Of a DNA stretch of 57,715 bases, positions 1 through 8,620 are shown piece after piece. Made by a program: the position numbers and the translations under genes. The first letter of the stretch is position 1. Each line of letters opens with the position of its first letter. The notes under the pieces are model-generated. The model ran no database searches and was not told where the DNA came from. It saw only the letters and a list, made by a program, of their open reading frames with translations. Origin of the DNA: a virus; the IMG/VR virus record IMGVR_UViG_3300004097_000007, positions 1-57,715 of that record. One strand, written 5' to 3'.

Positions 1-90
1 GAAGCAGGTGCAGAAGCAAATGCAGAAGCAACCAAAGCCGAAATTACAGATGTAAAGGCGAAGAGCAAGACACGCAAAACAGGATCCTAA
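1..90 (+). CDS. C-terminal fragment of an unidentified protein
   Basis: Frame 1 is open from the window edge to a TAA at 88-90 and encodes 29 residues rich in Ala, Glu, Lys and Thr, ending KSKTRKTGS. The start lies outside the window, so family and length are unknown. Its place just ahead of virion genes suggests a head-module protein. A similar low-complexity Lys/Ser/Thr tail ends the small protein at 7838-8086. No function can be assigned. Confidence 0.6.
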   Translation, partial: EAGAEANAEATKAEITDVKAKSKTRKTGS

Positions 91-125
91 TCCTGCAGAC
101 GCTCTAATTTTAAAGGAGACCTGAC

Positions 126-428
126 GTGTCCAGCACAACTGCACATCAATACAGAACTACAACCACTGCCACGGTAACCCCCGTAGCAGCGGTTTCCCTT
201 ACGATTGCACCTAATGACACTCCGCGCACAGTCAGATTTGTTTCTGACGTGGCTGTACACTTGAAGTGGGCAGTACGTGACGAAGATGCCAGTGTATCCA
301 CACTCGACGGGTATGTTCCGGCAAACTGTGTTGAATACATAACAATAGGACCGAACAATCAGGTTGAAATTATCGGGGCACAAGGCGTTACAACAGGAAA
401 CGCTTGGTTCACCGAAGTTTCAGGATGA
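126..428 (+). CDS. Small putative virion protein (100 aa)
   Basis: GTG start at 126 is preceded by AAAGGAG at 114-120, and the gene ends 6 bases before the next start. The N-terminal 30 residues are rich in Thr, Ala and Val; the rest alternates in a way typical of a small beta-sandwich. It sits between the fragment at the left edge and a run of large structural genes. A capsid-decoration or fiber-associated role is plausible from position only; I recognise no family motif. Confidence 0.6.
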   Translation: MSSTTAHQYRTTTTATVTPVAAVSLTIAPNDTPRTVRFVSDVAVHLKWAVRDEDASVSTLDGYVPANCVEYITIGPNNQVEIIGAQGVTTGNAWFTEVSG

Positions 429-434
429 TCCGAA

Positions 435-1211
435 ATGCAGATGACACAACCACTACGTTCTGGAGTTGCGGGATGGTTACGCGGAACAACGTTTAACCCT
501 CTCGCAGGTGTAGTTCAACTGGCCTTATCTACCACGGATCCAACTTATGACGCATCGGGGGTCTCTGAGCCTTCGGGAGGCGGCTACGCCCGTAAAGATG
601 TTTTGTTCGGGGATCCAACACAGATCGCAAATGTTCAATCACGTTCCAGTATATCTCAAGTAATATTCGAAGCGACTGCTGACTGGGGAACGATAACCCA
701 TGCTGTGTTGTACCGAGGTACTGAGGCGTACTGGCAGGGGACCCTGAACGCCCAAAAACTGGTAAATAGTGGGGACTCCTTGAGTTTTGCTGTGGGAGAC
801 ATCGAGCTGACGGCAGGCCTTCGTTGGTCAACGTATTCCCGTGATCTTATTTTAAACACCGTAACAGGTGGTGCGCTACAGGGATTAGGGCAACTGTACC
901 TGGCACTTTCAACCGCCGACCCTACGGAAACTGGTGCAGGTATTTCAGAACCTTCTGGGATGTACGCTCGCCAAGGAATATCCCTAAATGAAACGGCAAA
1001 TGAACCCACGGGAATAGTCGTGAGCAACCCAAATGCTGTTGTATACGGCCCCGCCACAGGAAATTGGGGCAACATAAGCCACATGGCTATATATGACGCT
1101 GTGACAGGAGGGAATATGGTAGCATATGGCCCTGTCGCCGTTCAGCGTAACGTCGTATCCGGAGACGCGTACGCCGTTTCCACAAACTCTCTGGCCTTAA
1201 CGATCCGATAA
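435..1211 (+). CDS. Putative virion/fiber protein with two tandem ~100-residue repeats (258 aa)
   Basis: The protein is an internal duplication. Residues about 26-125 and 152-256 both open with an (L)ALSTxDP motif, followed by G-(V/I)-SEPSG, a (G)YAR motif, an (A)xWG-(T/N)-I-(T/S)-H motif and a closing S-G-D segment. Such repeated beta-rich units are common in phage fibers and decoration proteins. Start ATG 435 follows a GGATGA that overlaps the upstream stop; ATG 441 is an alternative. The next gene begins 10 bases downstream. The exact location on the virion is unknown. Confidence 0.65.
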   Translation: MQMTQPLRSGVAGWLRGTTFNPLAGVVQLALSTTDPTYDASGVSEPSGGGYARKDVLFGDPTQIANVQSRSSISQVIFEATADWGTITHAVLYRGTEAYWQGTLNAQKLVNSGDSLSFAVGDIELTAGLRWSTYSRDLILNTVTGGALQGLGQLYLALSTADPTETGAGISEPSGMYARQGISLNETANEPTGIVVSNPNAVVYGPATGNWGNISHMAIYDAVTGGNMVAYGPVAVQRNVVSGDAYAVSTNSLALTIR

Positions 1212-1221
1212 GGAGTATGGC

Positions 1222-1890
1222 ATGTCCGCGTCTAGCACAGGTCCACTCCCTTCGTTCGGTGTTTTTGGCTGCCTCGGTTGGAGTAGTTCGGGGACCATCG
1301 ACCGCCCCGCAACGATAAGCACCACAGGAACGCTCCAAACAGCATTAAGTGTTATTTCCCCTATCCATGCTGCTGCACCCGTGCGATGGGATACAGGCAC
1401 AAATTTACGTATTAACTCGGCGACAGATTCCACTATAAGAATGTCCGCAGAGTTGATGGGGTCCGAGGACCCAAGAACACCTACTGACACGCCTTATTTT
1501 GTAAACAATATCGCAATTGTTACAGGTGGAAATTCTGGCGGAGGTGGAAGTGTTTCTATATATGATGAAGGCGGACTTGTGCGTGCCAATACACAAGAGA
1601 TTGATGTAATAGGGGCAGAGGTCGCCGCCACGATTTCCGCACAAGGTTCCAACAGAGTCGCGCTTACAGTGACTTCGGAGGGATCCACTGGATATCCATT
1701 TCCAGACATATTAGACGAATCTGATCCTGTTTATTTCTATTTTGGATGGGATTTCACAGGAAGTGATTGGGCTATTCAACGTCAAGAACGCAGCACGTCC
1801 CAAACCACTATAGCAGTGTTCTCCGCCAACACGACGCACGCCACCTTGGACAGTGCGTGGGAAGACCGAATAGTTTTGACTTACACGTAA
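1222..1890 (+). CDS. Putative virion/fiber protein (222 aa)
   Basis: ATG 1222 has a strong AAGGAG at 1210-1215 that overlaps the upstream stop codon. The sequence is Ser/Thr/Gly rich with a short glycine run near residue 107 (SGGGGS), probably a linker between two beta domains. The last codons contain the -35 box of a promoter for the next gene. No named family is recognised. It belongs to the adhesin-like cluster by position and composition. Confidence 0.6.
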   Translation: MSASSTGPLPSFGVFGCLGWSSSGTIDRPATISTTGTLQTALSVISPIHAAAPVRWDTGTNLRINSATDSTIRMSAELMGSEDPRTPTDTPYFVNNIAIVTGGNSGGGGSVSIYDEGGLVRANTQEIDVIGAEVAATISAQGSNRVALTVTSEGSTGYPFPDILDESDPVYFYFGWDFTGSDWAIQRQERSTSQTTIAVFSANTTHATLDSAWEDRIVLTYT

Positions 1891-1904
1891 TTTCGTGGTA
1901 CATT
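1876..1904 (+). promoter_or_regulatory. Sigma-70-like promoter inside the 3' end of the preceding gene
   Basis: TTGACT (1876-1881), 17-base spacer, TACATT (1899-1904). The -35 lies in the last codons of the upstream gene, and the start of the 458-residue structural gene is 36 bases downstream. Confidence 0.5.
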
Positions 1905-1939
1905 TTTTCTGAAATTCTAATACAAGAGAGATGTATAAA

Positions 1940-3316
1940 ATGGTTCTAATCACTGATCCAGATGGTCTAAACCAAGCCGTTGAGGTGGATTTTGATCCAG
2001 TTTTAAAGACCATAACTCTGAATATTGCCGGAAACCTATCGGCAGACGGTGTCACACTAAAAACGCTATACTCGTTCACCAAAGAGGAATGGCGTACTGA
2101 TATTGATTTAATTAAGTATGAGTTCCCTTTTACACCGATTACTGACGAATTTTTTGAGCTAAAGGACGGTTGGGACTTCGCTTCGGCTACGTCTGAAAAC
2201 TTGATTCGACGTTCGGGGTGGCTCGTACGCGACGGATCCAATAATGTTGTAAAGCATTTCTGTGGTGTAGCGATTCTTGGTGCCGAAAATGATGATCAGA
2301 TTTACTATCAATTAGACGGAGACGAGTCTCCCTCTGATTTTGTATTCCTAGGAAATACCGCAGAAGCTGTTCAGATTATCGATGACCCCGATGGAGACGG
2401 CACATACGCAGACGGATTCAATAAGTCTTCTAGTATTAATGTTTTCAACCGTGAGCAGGGGCAATTATATTCCTCCGGATCCACGACCGCTAACGGTGAA
2501 GCCAGTTTACTCGCGCCTAAACTGTTCTCGCTAACACTGAATACCGGGACCGATCTAAAAGTTTCATCGAGCGACTCTGCCATCGATACTACGGCACCGT
2601 ACACAGGAATGTCGATAACGTACTACGCCACGCCGCAGTCACGCACAATCGGCGCGGCAGGACGCGATTTTGGAATTATAATTGACGGCAATAACGGCAC
2701 TGCTGAACAAATTTATGAATACGTACAAAGACAACTGCGCTTAGCAACAGATATTGATGCTGATTCTACTTCTCAAATCGGTAAACTTTCTGATGAACTT
2801 CTACTCTTCGTGGGGGATAATCTTGAAACACTGAGTTCTACCAACCCTGACGGGGGCGGTACAGGTGTGTATATTGATAATTTCCAAGCGGCAGACACCA
2901 ACCGAATCTCTTTCCGAGATAATGCCCAAACGTCCCGCGCATTCCCGTTTGTTTCTGTGGTAACTCTGTCGTTCAGCCAGACTTTGGAGAAAGACACGGA
3001 TGCTATTTATCGTGTGTTTTTCACGAACGCTAACGGCAATAATTTTGGAGATTCCGATGCTATTCTCGTTGAGGATAATGGCGGAAGTGTTGTTTCAGGC
3101 AGCATTTCGGGGGTCCCTTCGATTCAATTCGACTTTGATTACGACGGAAATGTACAAGGCGGGCGTACACCAGCAACTGACGCGGATATCACTGTGGTGG
3201 CACTCGGCTTAGACACTGGGCAGTATGTTGTGGCTACCGGAACCATTGCACGATCAACCGCTAACAGTGTTTCTCTTGTTGCACCGACTGAGCGTCAATA
3301 TGAAAATGCCGTCTGA
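1940..3316 (+). CDS. Virion structural protein of a marine-phage type (458 aa)
   Basis: ATG 1940 is preferred over the in-frame ATG 1931, because the AAGAGAG at 1924-1930 touches 1931 but is 9 bases from 1940. The N-terminal 120 residues include TLYSFTKEEWRTD, a PFTPIT segment and a GWDF motif, a pattern I associate from memory with uncharacterised structural proteins in marine siphoviruses. The C-terminal part is acidic and beta-rich, with DPDGDGTYADG resembling a calcium-binding loop near residue 155. It heads a promoter-led unit of four consecutive large structural genes. Its place in the particle is unknown. Confidence 0.7.
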   Translation: MVLITDPDGLNQAVEVDFDPVLKTITLNIAGNLSADGVTLKTLYSFTKEEWRTDIDLIKYEFPFTPITDEFFELKDGWDFASATSENLIRRSGWLVRDGSNNVVKHFCGVAILGAENDDQIYYQLDGDESPSDFVFLGNTAEAVQIIDDPDGDGTYADGFNKSSSINVFNREQGQLYSSGSTTANGEASLLAPKLFSLTLNTGTDLKVSSSDSAIDTTAPYTGMSITYYATPQSRTIGAAGRDFGIIIDGNNGTAEQIYEYVQRQLRLATDIDADSTSQIGKLSDELLLFVGDNLETLSSTNPDGGGTGVYIDNFQAADTNRISFRDNAQTSRAFPFVSVVTLSFSQTLEKDTDAIYRVFFTNANGNNFGDSDAILVEDNGGSVVSGSISGVPSIQFDFDYDGNVQGGRTPATDADITVVALGLDTGQYVVATGTIARSTANSVSLVAPTERQYENAV

Positions 3317-3365
3317 TAAACTTACTTGGTAGGCGCTATCCTACCCCGACAGGCGGAGGATACCC

Positions 3366-4619
3366 ATGGCATATCGCGACGATATAATTGGTCTAGGGGC
3401 AAACCATCTATTCCCTTTTGATGGTGATGCAACAGACCTTGTAGGAAATTTATCTACAACCCCCGTAGGAATAACTTACGGGGGTCCTTCCATATGCGAA
3501 GACGCCTCCCAGAGTTTACTGATCAGCTCCGTGACTAATAGACTAACCTTAGATGCCACACCCAATATAGAAGATGCAAATCAGCGTTTCGCGGTAGCAG
3601 GATGGTTTATGGTGGATTCCATTCAACTCCCTCCCAAGAGTATGTACGCAGATGGTGGGTCATTAAATTCGATGAAGATAATATTCGGATTCGGCAACAA
3701 TTTAATGCTTGAAGTGCTCAGCTCCTCTGCCCAAAATCCGTTTCTAGTACAGGTGTACGGGCCGATTCTCCAGCCCAATAGAATTTATCACATATGCGCG
3801 GTGTTTGAAGGACCTGCCTATGGCAACGAAGCGCGCTTATACGTGGATGGAGTGAAGTATACACAGGCAAGCCCCGTCGGAGGCGCACCTAACGACGTAC
3901 TAGCCGCTGGACGCGATACAGGAGTATTCGGGGTTCCAATCACGTCCGAAATAGGAAACGACAGCGTGGTACAAAACGCTGCGGTGGATTCTAGATTAGG
4001 TTTCTGGGCATTCTGGGGAAACAACAGCTCCGCAGCACTGACTGACCAACAAGTACGCCGCGATCTTTTCGAAAAAGGGGCACCACCTAGTATCACAATC
4101 GAATCGAATACGCAAGAAAGTATGCAGGCAACTTTAAATACACTTGCTAACACAGTACGCCCCGATCAACCACTAAACATACGTGTTGAACCCGTTCTAG
4201 GTGGCGGGGATTTCCAGCTAGTTGCTGATAATATAAGACACGACGCACTGGCGAGCACGCACCTACAGTACACAGGCACGGACACACTTACATGGATCAA
4301 TGATAATGGAAGCAACACATCGATAGTAAGTGTACCCAATTTGGGTGCTGTGGATATAATTACGCCTGCTACGCTAACCATTTCCTCCCTGATTCCAGAT
4401 ACAGAAATACGAATTCTAGTGTCAGGGACAACTGATGAAATTGTCGGGGTAGAAAGTTCTGGAACATCCTTTCAAGTTATGCTACAAGCAAGTGTTGTGG
4501 ATGTAGTTATACATAAAGAAGACTACGAAAATCTTTTTATAAAAAATGTATCCATGATGGACGGAAACGTCGAATTATCGATTGATCAGATATTTGATAG
4601 ACAGTACGGGAGTGGATAA
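3366..4619 (+). CDS. LamG/concanavalin-like adhesin-type virion protein (417 aa)
   Basis: Start ATG 3366 with GGAGG just upstream. Residues about 10-235 form a LamG/concanavalin-like jelly roll: an NHLFPFDGDATDLVG-type opening, a VAGWFMVDS strand, NRIYHICAVFEG, and an RLYVDGVKYTQ segment, which is the usual 'area, width, Y-V-D-G' pattern. Residues about 245-417 form a second module shared with the end of the next protein (IESNTQESMQATLNTLANT here). Such domains commonly bind glycans or serve as structural jelly rolls. The next gene starts directly after the stop. Confidence 0.7.
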   Translation: MAYRDDIIGLGANHLFPFDGDATDLVGNLSTTPVGITYGGPSICEDASQSLLISSVTNRLTLDATPNIEDANQRFAVAGWFMVDSIQLPPKSMYADGGSLNSMKIIFGFGNNLMLEVLSSSAQNPFLVQVYGPILQPNRIYHICAVFEGPAYGNEARLYVDGVKYTQASPVGGAPNDVLAAGRDTGVFGVPITSEIGNDSVVQNAAVDSRLGFWAFWGNNSSAALTDQQVRRDLFEKGAPPSITIESNTQESMQATLNTLANTVRPDQPLNIRVEPVLGGGDFQLVADNIRHDALASTHLQYTGTDTLTWINDNGSNTSIVSVPNLGAVDIITPATLTISSLIPDTEIRILVSGTTDEIVGVESSGTSFQVMLQASVVDVVIHKEDYENLFIKNVSMMDGNVELSIDQIFDRQYGSG

Positions 4620-7280
4620 ATGGGTGTAATTAAAGTTGAGTCTTTTGACGTTTCCCCCACAAACGACGGAGACATGCACACACTGACCAACGACGTGGGA
4701 AACCTGTCGAGCGCGTTCGTAAAAATAAACGGGGCGTCTGATAAAGGTTCAGGACGTGTTGGGAACACAGGCAACATTGGGCCAAGAGACACCCATATGG
4801 GCGCACGGCTCACTGGTACAGGCGAGGTAACGTTCCATAAAGGCGGAACGCTACAGATGCGTAAAATGGGAGAAGTGTGGCGCTATACGGGGCTTCCGGG
4901 TGGCCCCGACGAATTTATTGTGCGCGGACATCTTGTAGTTACCCTGCCCGCAGGAACCTCTTCTGGCAGCGCACCTGTGCCTTCCCTGATCAATAAAAAC
5001 GACGTGGTGCCATTTCTAACGGGGCTTAGTTCTACGTCAACAAGTGTGTCCGACTTCGACGCTGCCACAGTTGCCACGCACATAGACACTAATGGGGACT
5101 TAGTTGTGAGTCGCCGATCCACTGGTATCGCAATTACGGTATATGTGTCGGTAGTGGAGTTCACTGGAACAAATTGGACCATTGGTCACGCTATCTCGGC
5201 TAACCACGACACCGCACAAGAGATTGTAGAAATAAATAGTGATAGCACCGGAACGGGTGGGACAGCATTCAGTGTCGGCGATTGGGAACACGCCTTCATA
5301 GAGGGATCTATGCAGGGAGACACCAGTGAAACAGGTCTCTCCGATAATCTAATTGTCATGGAACCTGGAGGGACACCAACACAAATACGCTTCTTCCTAC
5401 ACCAAGACGCTAATGCGCGCAACGACGGCGTGGCGTACGCACATGTTTTAAGTAATCCAGCTATCTCCGTAGCACGTGAATCTGATACTGATTTCGCGGA
5501 GACCAATGGTACCGTTGGAACCATGGGTTTTCCATCGGGGGCACCGACGAACACCCCTATAGATGAGTTGTCTTTGGAATGGTTTTCGGATACGAGCGGC
5601 GTAGGAACGGCGCACGCCCGTGGACGCGTAATAGCTAGAATCACAGATTCCTCCGGAACAATCGAGCACTGGGTACATCGAACCGGAAATACTGTATCTG
5701 TTTACTGGGGTGTGATAGATTTATCCAACGTTATAGGCGTGGCGCGTCCTGTGATCGACTCCACTAATGATGTTGTCTACGACGGCGGCTCCAATATCAC
5801 GGTCACTGGAAGCAACTATCAAACTGTACAAGGTTCAGGAAAACTTGAAATATGGGGGGATCTGGAGGGCACGCTGCGCGTAGAGCAGGCCGTGACTACG
5901 TGGACTGACGTTTCCATATCGTACAATTTTGTTAGAGGGGGGCTACCGGACGGTGTCGGATATTTGGTAGTGACCAATGCAGACAGCGTCGCGAGCGCCC
6001 TGTTCATTATAGATGTAGGGTTTCCGGACTATCTAACCGTTGTAAACCGCGTGAACCCCGATCACATGTGGGTTTTGGACGGGAACTACGATGATACGGG
6101 ATCCTTTCCCACCTCTCCGATGACAAGTAGTGTAACAGGAACACAAAATTTTATCAACGATCCGCTGTGTGAGAATGTTGTACAAACGGTACAGTTCACT
6201 GGAATCAATTCGAAGAGAGAAGCCGCCGACAACACTGAAATGAACTTAGGAGTGCACACTGCACGCACTATGTGGGGGTGGATTAAAGTTTCTGACATAC
6301 AGGAACAGCTTTCTCTAATTTATAAAGAAGGCGGCACCATAAACAATATTATGTTTGCACGTGGTTATGGCAACAAAATTATGGCACAACTGGCAGACAC
6401 TGGAGATGACAACGTACAAGCGTATTCTGATAGATCAATAATTCCCGAACGAGCGTACTTAATAGCATTTCGATACGACTATAGCGACACAACCCCCGCA
6501 TTCGAATTTTGGATTGATGGAATATTGCAATCACGTTCTACCGGAAACCCGCTAACGGCTTCGTCGCTAGATTCCCACTCAGGGGATATCTTGTGGAATG
6601 ACAGCGATTCCAGTCTTGAAGTAGGGGGAACCGACGTCACGTTTCGCGGAAACAATGACATTAAATACAATGTATGGGGATCCACAACTGTTAAATTGAC
6701 AGACGAACAGATGCGTTTTGAATTATTTGAGTATGGCGCGTTGCCCGATTTCAGTATAACGTCAGATACGCCAGCAAACATGCAGGCGCAACTGGATTCT
6801 ATAGCCAACACGCACCGCGCGGACAGCCCCTTAGCTATTCGCGTGGAGAAACCTGTTGGAACCACGGATATGACGCTAATCGCTAATAATATTACATTTG
6901 ATCCACACTGTTCTATAGACGTCCAATGGGCAGGGACCGGAACGCTGTCATGGATAAATCTGAACGGATCGAATACGGAAAAAACCTCTGAAAAATTTGG
7001 GGGAAATATGATCATTGTCAATCCAGCCACGCTAACTCTTACTGGATTGCAAAATCCAACAGAAGTACGTATATATGATACGGGAACCACTACCGAAGTT
7101 GCTGGACAAGAGGATGTAACATCTGGTACATTCTCTACAGACATACTAGTAGAGGCTGTTGACGTGGTGATACATTCTCTAGGATTTCAGTATAAACGTC
7201 TAACAAATATAAATACTTCTGGAGGAGACGTCAATCTTCCGATACAGCAACGCATCGACCGACAGTATCTTAACGCATAG
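4620..7280 (+). CDS. Large LamG-containing virion protein (886 aa)
   Basis: ATG 4620 follows the previous stop without a gap, with GGGAG 13 bases upstream. Residues 1-380 are a unique beta-rich region; residues ~380-460 look like an IPT/Ig-type fold (GSNITVTGSNYQTVQGSG). Residues ~475-705 form a LamG-like jelly roll starting HMWVLDGNYDD, with an EFWIDGILQSR signature. Residues ~715-886 match the C-terminal module of the preceding protein (MQAQLDSIANT, RIDRQYLNA against FDRQYGSG). The pair looks like a gene duplication with N-terminal growth in this copy. Probable fiber or capsid-displayed adhesin. Confidence 0.7.
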   Translation: MGVIKVESFDVSPTNDGDMHTLTNDVGNLSSAFVKINGASDKGSGRVGNTGNIGPRDTHMGARLTGTGEVTFHKGGTLQMRKMGEVWRYTGLPGGPDEFIVRGHLVVTLPAGTSSGSAPVPSLINKNDVVPFLTGLSSTSTSVSDFDAATVATHIDTNGDLVVSRRSTGIAITVYVSVVEFTGTNWTIGHAISANHDTAQEIVEINSDSTGTGGTAFSVGDWEHAFIEGSMQGDTSETGLSDNLIVMEPGGTPTQIRFFLHQDANARNDGVAYAHVLSNPAISVARESDTDFAETNGTVGTMGFPSGAPTNTPIDELSLEWFSDTSGVGTAHARGRVIARITDSSGTIEHWVHRTGNTVSVYWGVIDLSNVIGVARPVIDSTNDVVYDGGSNITVTGSNYQTVQGSGKLEIWGDLEGTLRVEQAVTTWTDVSISYNFVRGGLPDGVGYLVVTNADSVASALFIIDVGFPDYLTVVNRVNPDHMWVLDGNYDDTGSFPTSPMTSSVTGTQNFINDPLCENVVQTVQFTGINSKREAADNTEMNLGVHTARTMWGWIKVSDIQEQLSLIYKEGGTINNIMFARGYGNKIMAQLADTGDDNVQAYSDRSIIPERAYLIAFRYDYSDTTPAFEFWIDGILQSRSTGNPLTASSLDSHSGDILWNDSDSSLEVGGTDVTFRGNNDIKYNVWGSTTVKLTDEQMRFELFEYGALPDFSITSDTPANMQAQLDSIANTHRADSPLAIRVEKPVGTTDMTLIANNITFDPHCSIDVQWAGTGTLSWINLNGSNTEKTSEKFGGNMIIVNPATLTLTGLQNPTEVRIYDTGTTTEVAGQEDVTSGTFSTDILVEAVDVVIHSLGFQYKRLTNINTSGGDVNLPIQQRIDRQYLNA

Positions 7281-7291
7281 GAGGTTAGGAC

Positions 7292-7765
7292 ATGACCGAC
7301 TTCCTTTTTAATGGGGTCACTAAATTAATAACAGAACCTTCGGGCGCTGGGGATAGTTTATTCACCGTGAAGCGTGACGTGTATTCTGCGTGGAAACGCT
7401 GGGTACAGCGTGGGGATGGTGCTCCTTTTCTGCGTCCATTCGATCTGGAGGGCGGGAGACCTATTGGGACTACTGGGTTATTTACGGGGGTAACATATAT
7501 TTTAATAAATGGGTGGAAAATACGCGGCGCGGATCGCGATCACCAATTATTTTTAGACGGAAATATATATGCAGAAGACGGCAAAGTAACTTCGCCTAAC
7601 CCAAATTTCAACGTAGAAGTTTTCATAAACTCTTCCACACAAGCACAAGGCATCAGTACTACAGGCACACAAGGTGGGTTCACGGAAAACGACCGAACTG
7701 ATTTACAACTGACAAGAGACCACGCACGTGCCGCAAATCAGCAAACTAAAATGGAAAATCCGTAA
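7292..7765 (+). CDS. Conserved small virion protein (157 aa)
   Basis: ATG 7292 with GGAGG at about 7280. The sequence has VYSAWKRWVQRGDG, GVTYILINGWKIRG and DHQLFLDGNIYAEDG segments, a pattern I associate with short structural proteins that accompany the two upstream families in marine phages. It ends the promoter-led four-gene unit. The function is not known; assembly with the neighbouring adhesins is inferred from linkage. Confidence 0.6.
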   Translation: MTDFLFNGVTKLITEPSGAGDSLFTVKRDVYSAWKRWVQRGDGAPFLRPFDLEGGRPIGTTGLFTGVTYILINGWKIRGADRDHQLFLDGNIYAEDGKVTSPNPNFNVEVFINSSTQAQGISTTGTQGGFTENDRTDLQLTRDHARAANQQTKMENP

Positions 7766-7775
7766 CCGTGGTATA

Positions 7776-7804
7776 TCGACAAAATAGCGTCGTCGTGATA
7801 TAAG
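7776..7804 (+). promoter_or_regulatory. Strong sigma-70-like promoter
   Basis: TCGACA (7776-7781), 17-base spacer, TATAAG (7799-7804), each 5 of 6 to consensus. It starts 11 bases after the previous stop and about 34 bases ahead of the next gene, so it probably drives the 7.8-11.3 kb unit including phoH and the neck genes. Confidence 0.55.
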
Positions 7805-7837
7805 TATCCCACCAAGCGGTTAGCGGGAGAATATGAA

Positions 7838-8086
7838 ATGTATAAAAAAGTTTACGCGCCAGACGGTTCGATGTTTGAGGTACCTCAGCACGTTTTTGAG
7901 GATGTCATCCTTAATCTCGGTTGGACGCAAACAAAACCTGACGACAAACCTGTGGATAAACCCTCAGATAGTTATGTAGGTAAACTGCCTGATGAAACGG
8001 TACGTTCTCCTAAAAAATCTGAAAAATCTGCACGACGTGGCTCCACAAAAGTATCTAAAAGTACTTCAAAGAAAACAACAGATTAA
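7838..8086 (+). CDS. Small basic-tailed hypothetical protein (82 aa)
   Basis: ATG 7838 with GGGAGA at 7825-7830. The N-terminal half (MYKKVYAPDGSMFEVP) is a short ordered unit; residues 36-82 are low-complexity Asp/Lys/Ser/Thr, becoming strongly basic at the end. Small phage head-associated proteins often carry such tails, but no motif fixes a role. Confidence 0.6.
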   Translation: MYKKVYAPDGSMFEVPQHVFEDVILNLGWTQTKPDDKPVDKPSDSYVGKLPDETVRSPKKSEKSARRGSTKVSKSTSKKTTD

Positions 8087-8106
8087 ACGTGACGGGAAAC
8101 AGTCTT

Positions 8107-8532
8107 ATGGGCCTTTTCACAGGAAGTAAAAATGAAAACTCCGGTGAAGCGGTAGGTGTAGCTCTGATGCTGGGCGAGATTCGCGATTTACGCGGAACAA
8201 TAGATAAACACGACGAACGTCTTCGCGGCGAAATTGGGGGAGTGAAGCAATCTGTTTCTGACCTATCCCAAGCCGTACTTAGATCGCAAGGAGACGTAGG
8301 GGCCATCCGCACAGATATTGACCGTATGTCAGATAATTTTGATTCTATGCAGAAGGATTTGACAGGAGTACAATCCGAAGTCAATGAATTAAAGAACGCC
8401 CGTGACATCGATGATGCCGGATGGGTAGGCCCCAAGAAATTGGCACGCAGCGTAATTCTAGTAGGAAGTTTTCTAGCCGCTGTGGCTATTCTAGTAAAGT
8501 TTGGCCCCGGAATATGGGCAGCTTTTATATAA
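8107..8532 (+). CDS. Tail-anchored coiled-coil membrane protein (141 aa)
   Basis: Heptad-rich residues ~20-95 (EIRDLRGTIDKHDERLRGEI and following) predict a long coiled coil. It is followed by a C-terminal transmembrane segment SVILVGSFLAAVAILVKFG and a short WAAFI end. ATG 8107 with a weak GGGA is preferred; GTG 8089, three bases after the upstream stop, would add six residues. The layout recalls tail-anchored phage membrane proteins of unknown role; a holin or spanin-like job is possible, but the lysis cassette is 21 kb away. Confidence 0.6.
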   Translation: MGLFTGSKNENSGEAVGVALMLGEIRDLRGTIDKHDERLRGEIGGVKQSVSDLSQAVLRSQGDVGAIRTDIDRMSDNFDSMQKDLTGVQSEVNELKNARDIDDAGWVGPKKLARSVILVGSFLAAVAILVKFGPGIWAAFI

Positions 8533-8620
8533 CGATATACACATATGGGGAGTAAAAACACACGTTCGCGTGAACAATGAATGACGCCTAATACCTTTTA
8601 CCACGTCGGAGAAATATCGT

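Noticed and set aside
3328-3345. GGTAGG-CGCTAT-CCTACC hairpin as a terminator
   Set aside because: Only 6 bp and no T-run follows; reported as neither terminator nor operator.
6479-7144. 221-codon minus-strand frame opposite the large LamG protein
   Set aside because: Low-quality composition and complete overlap with a gene supported by domain similarity.
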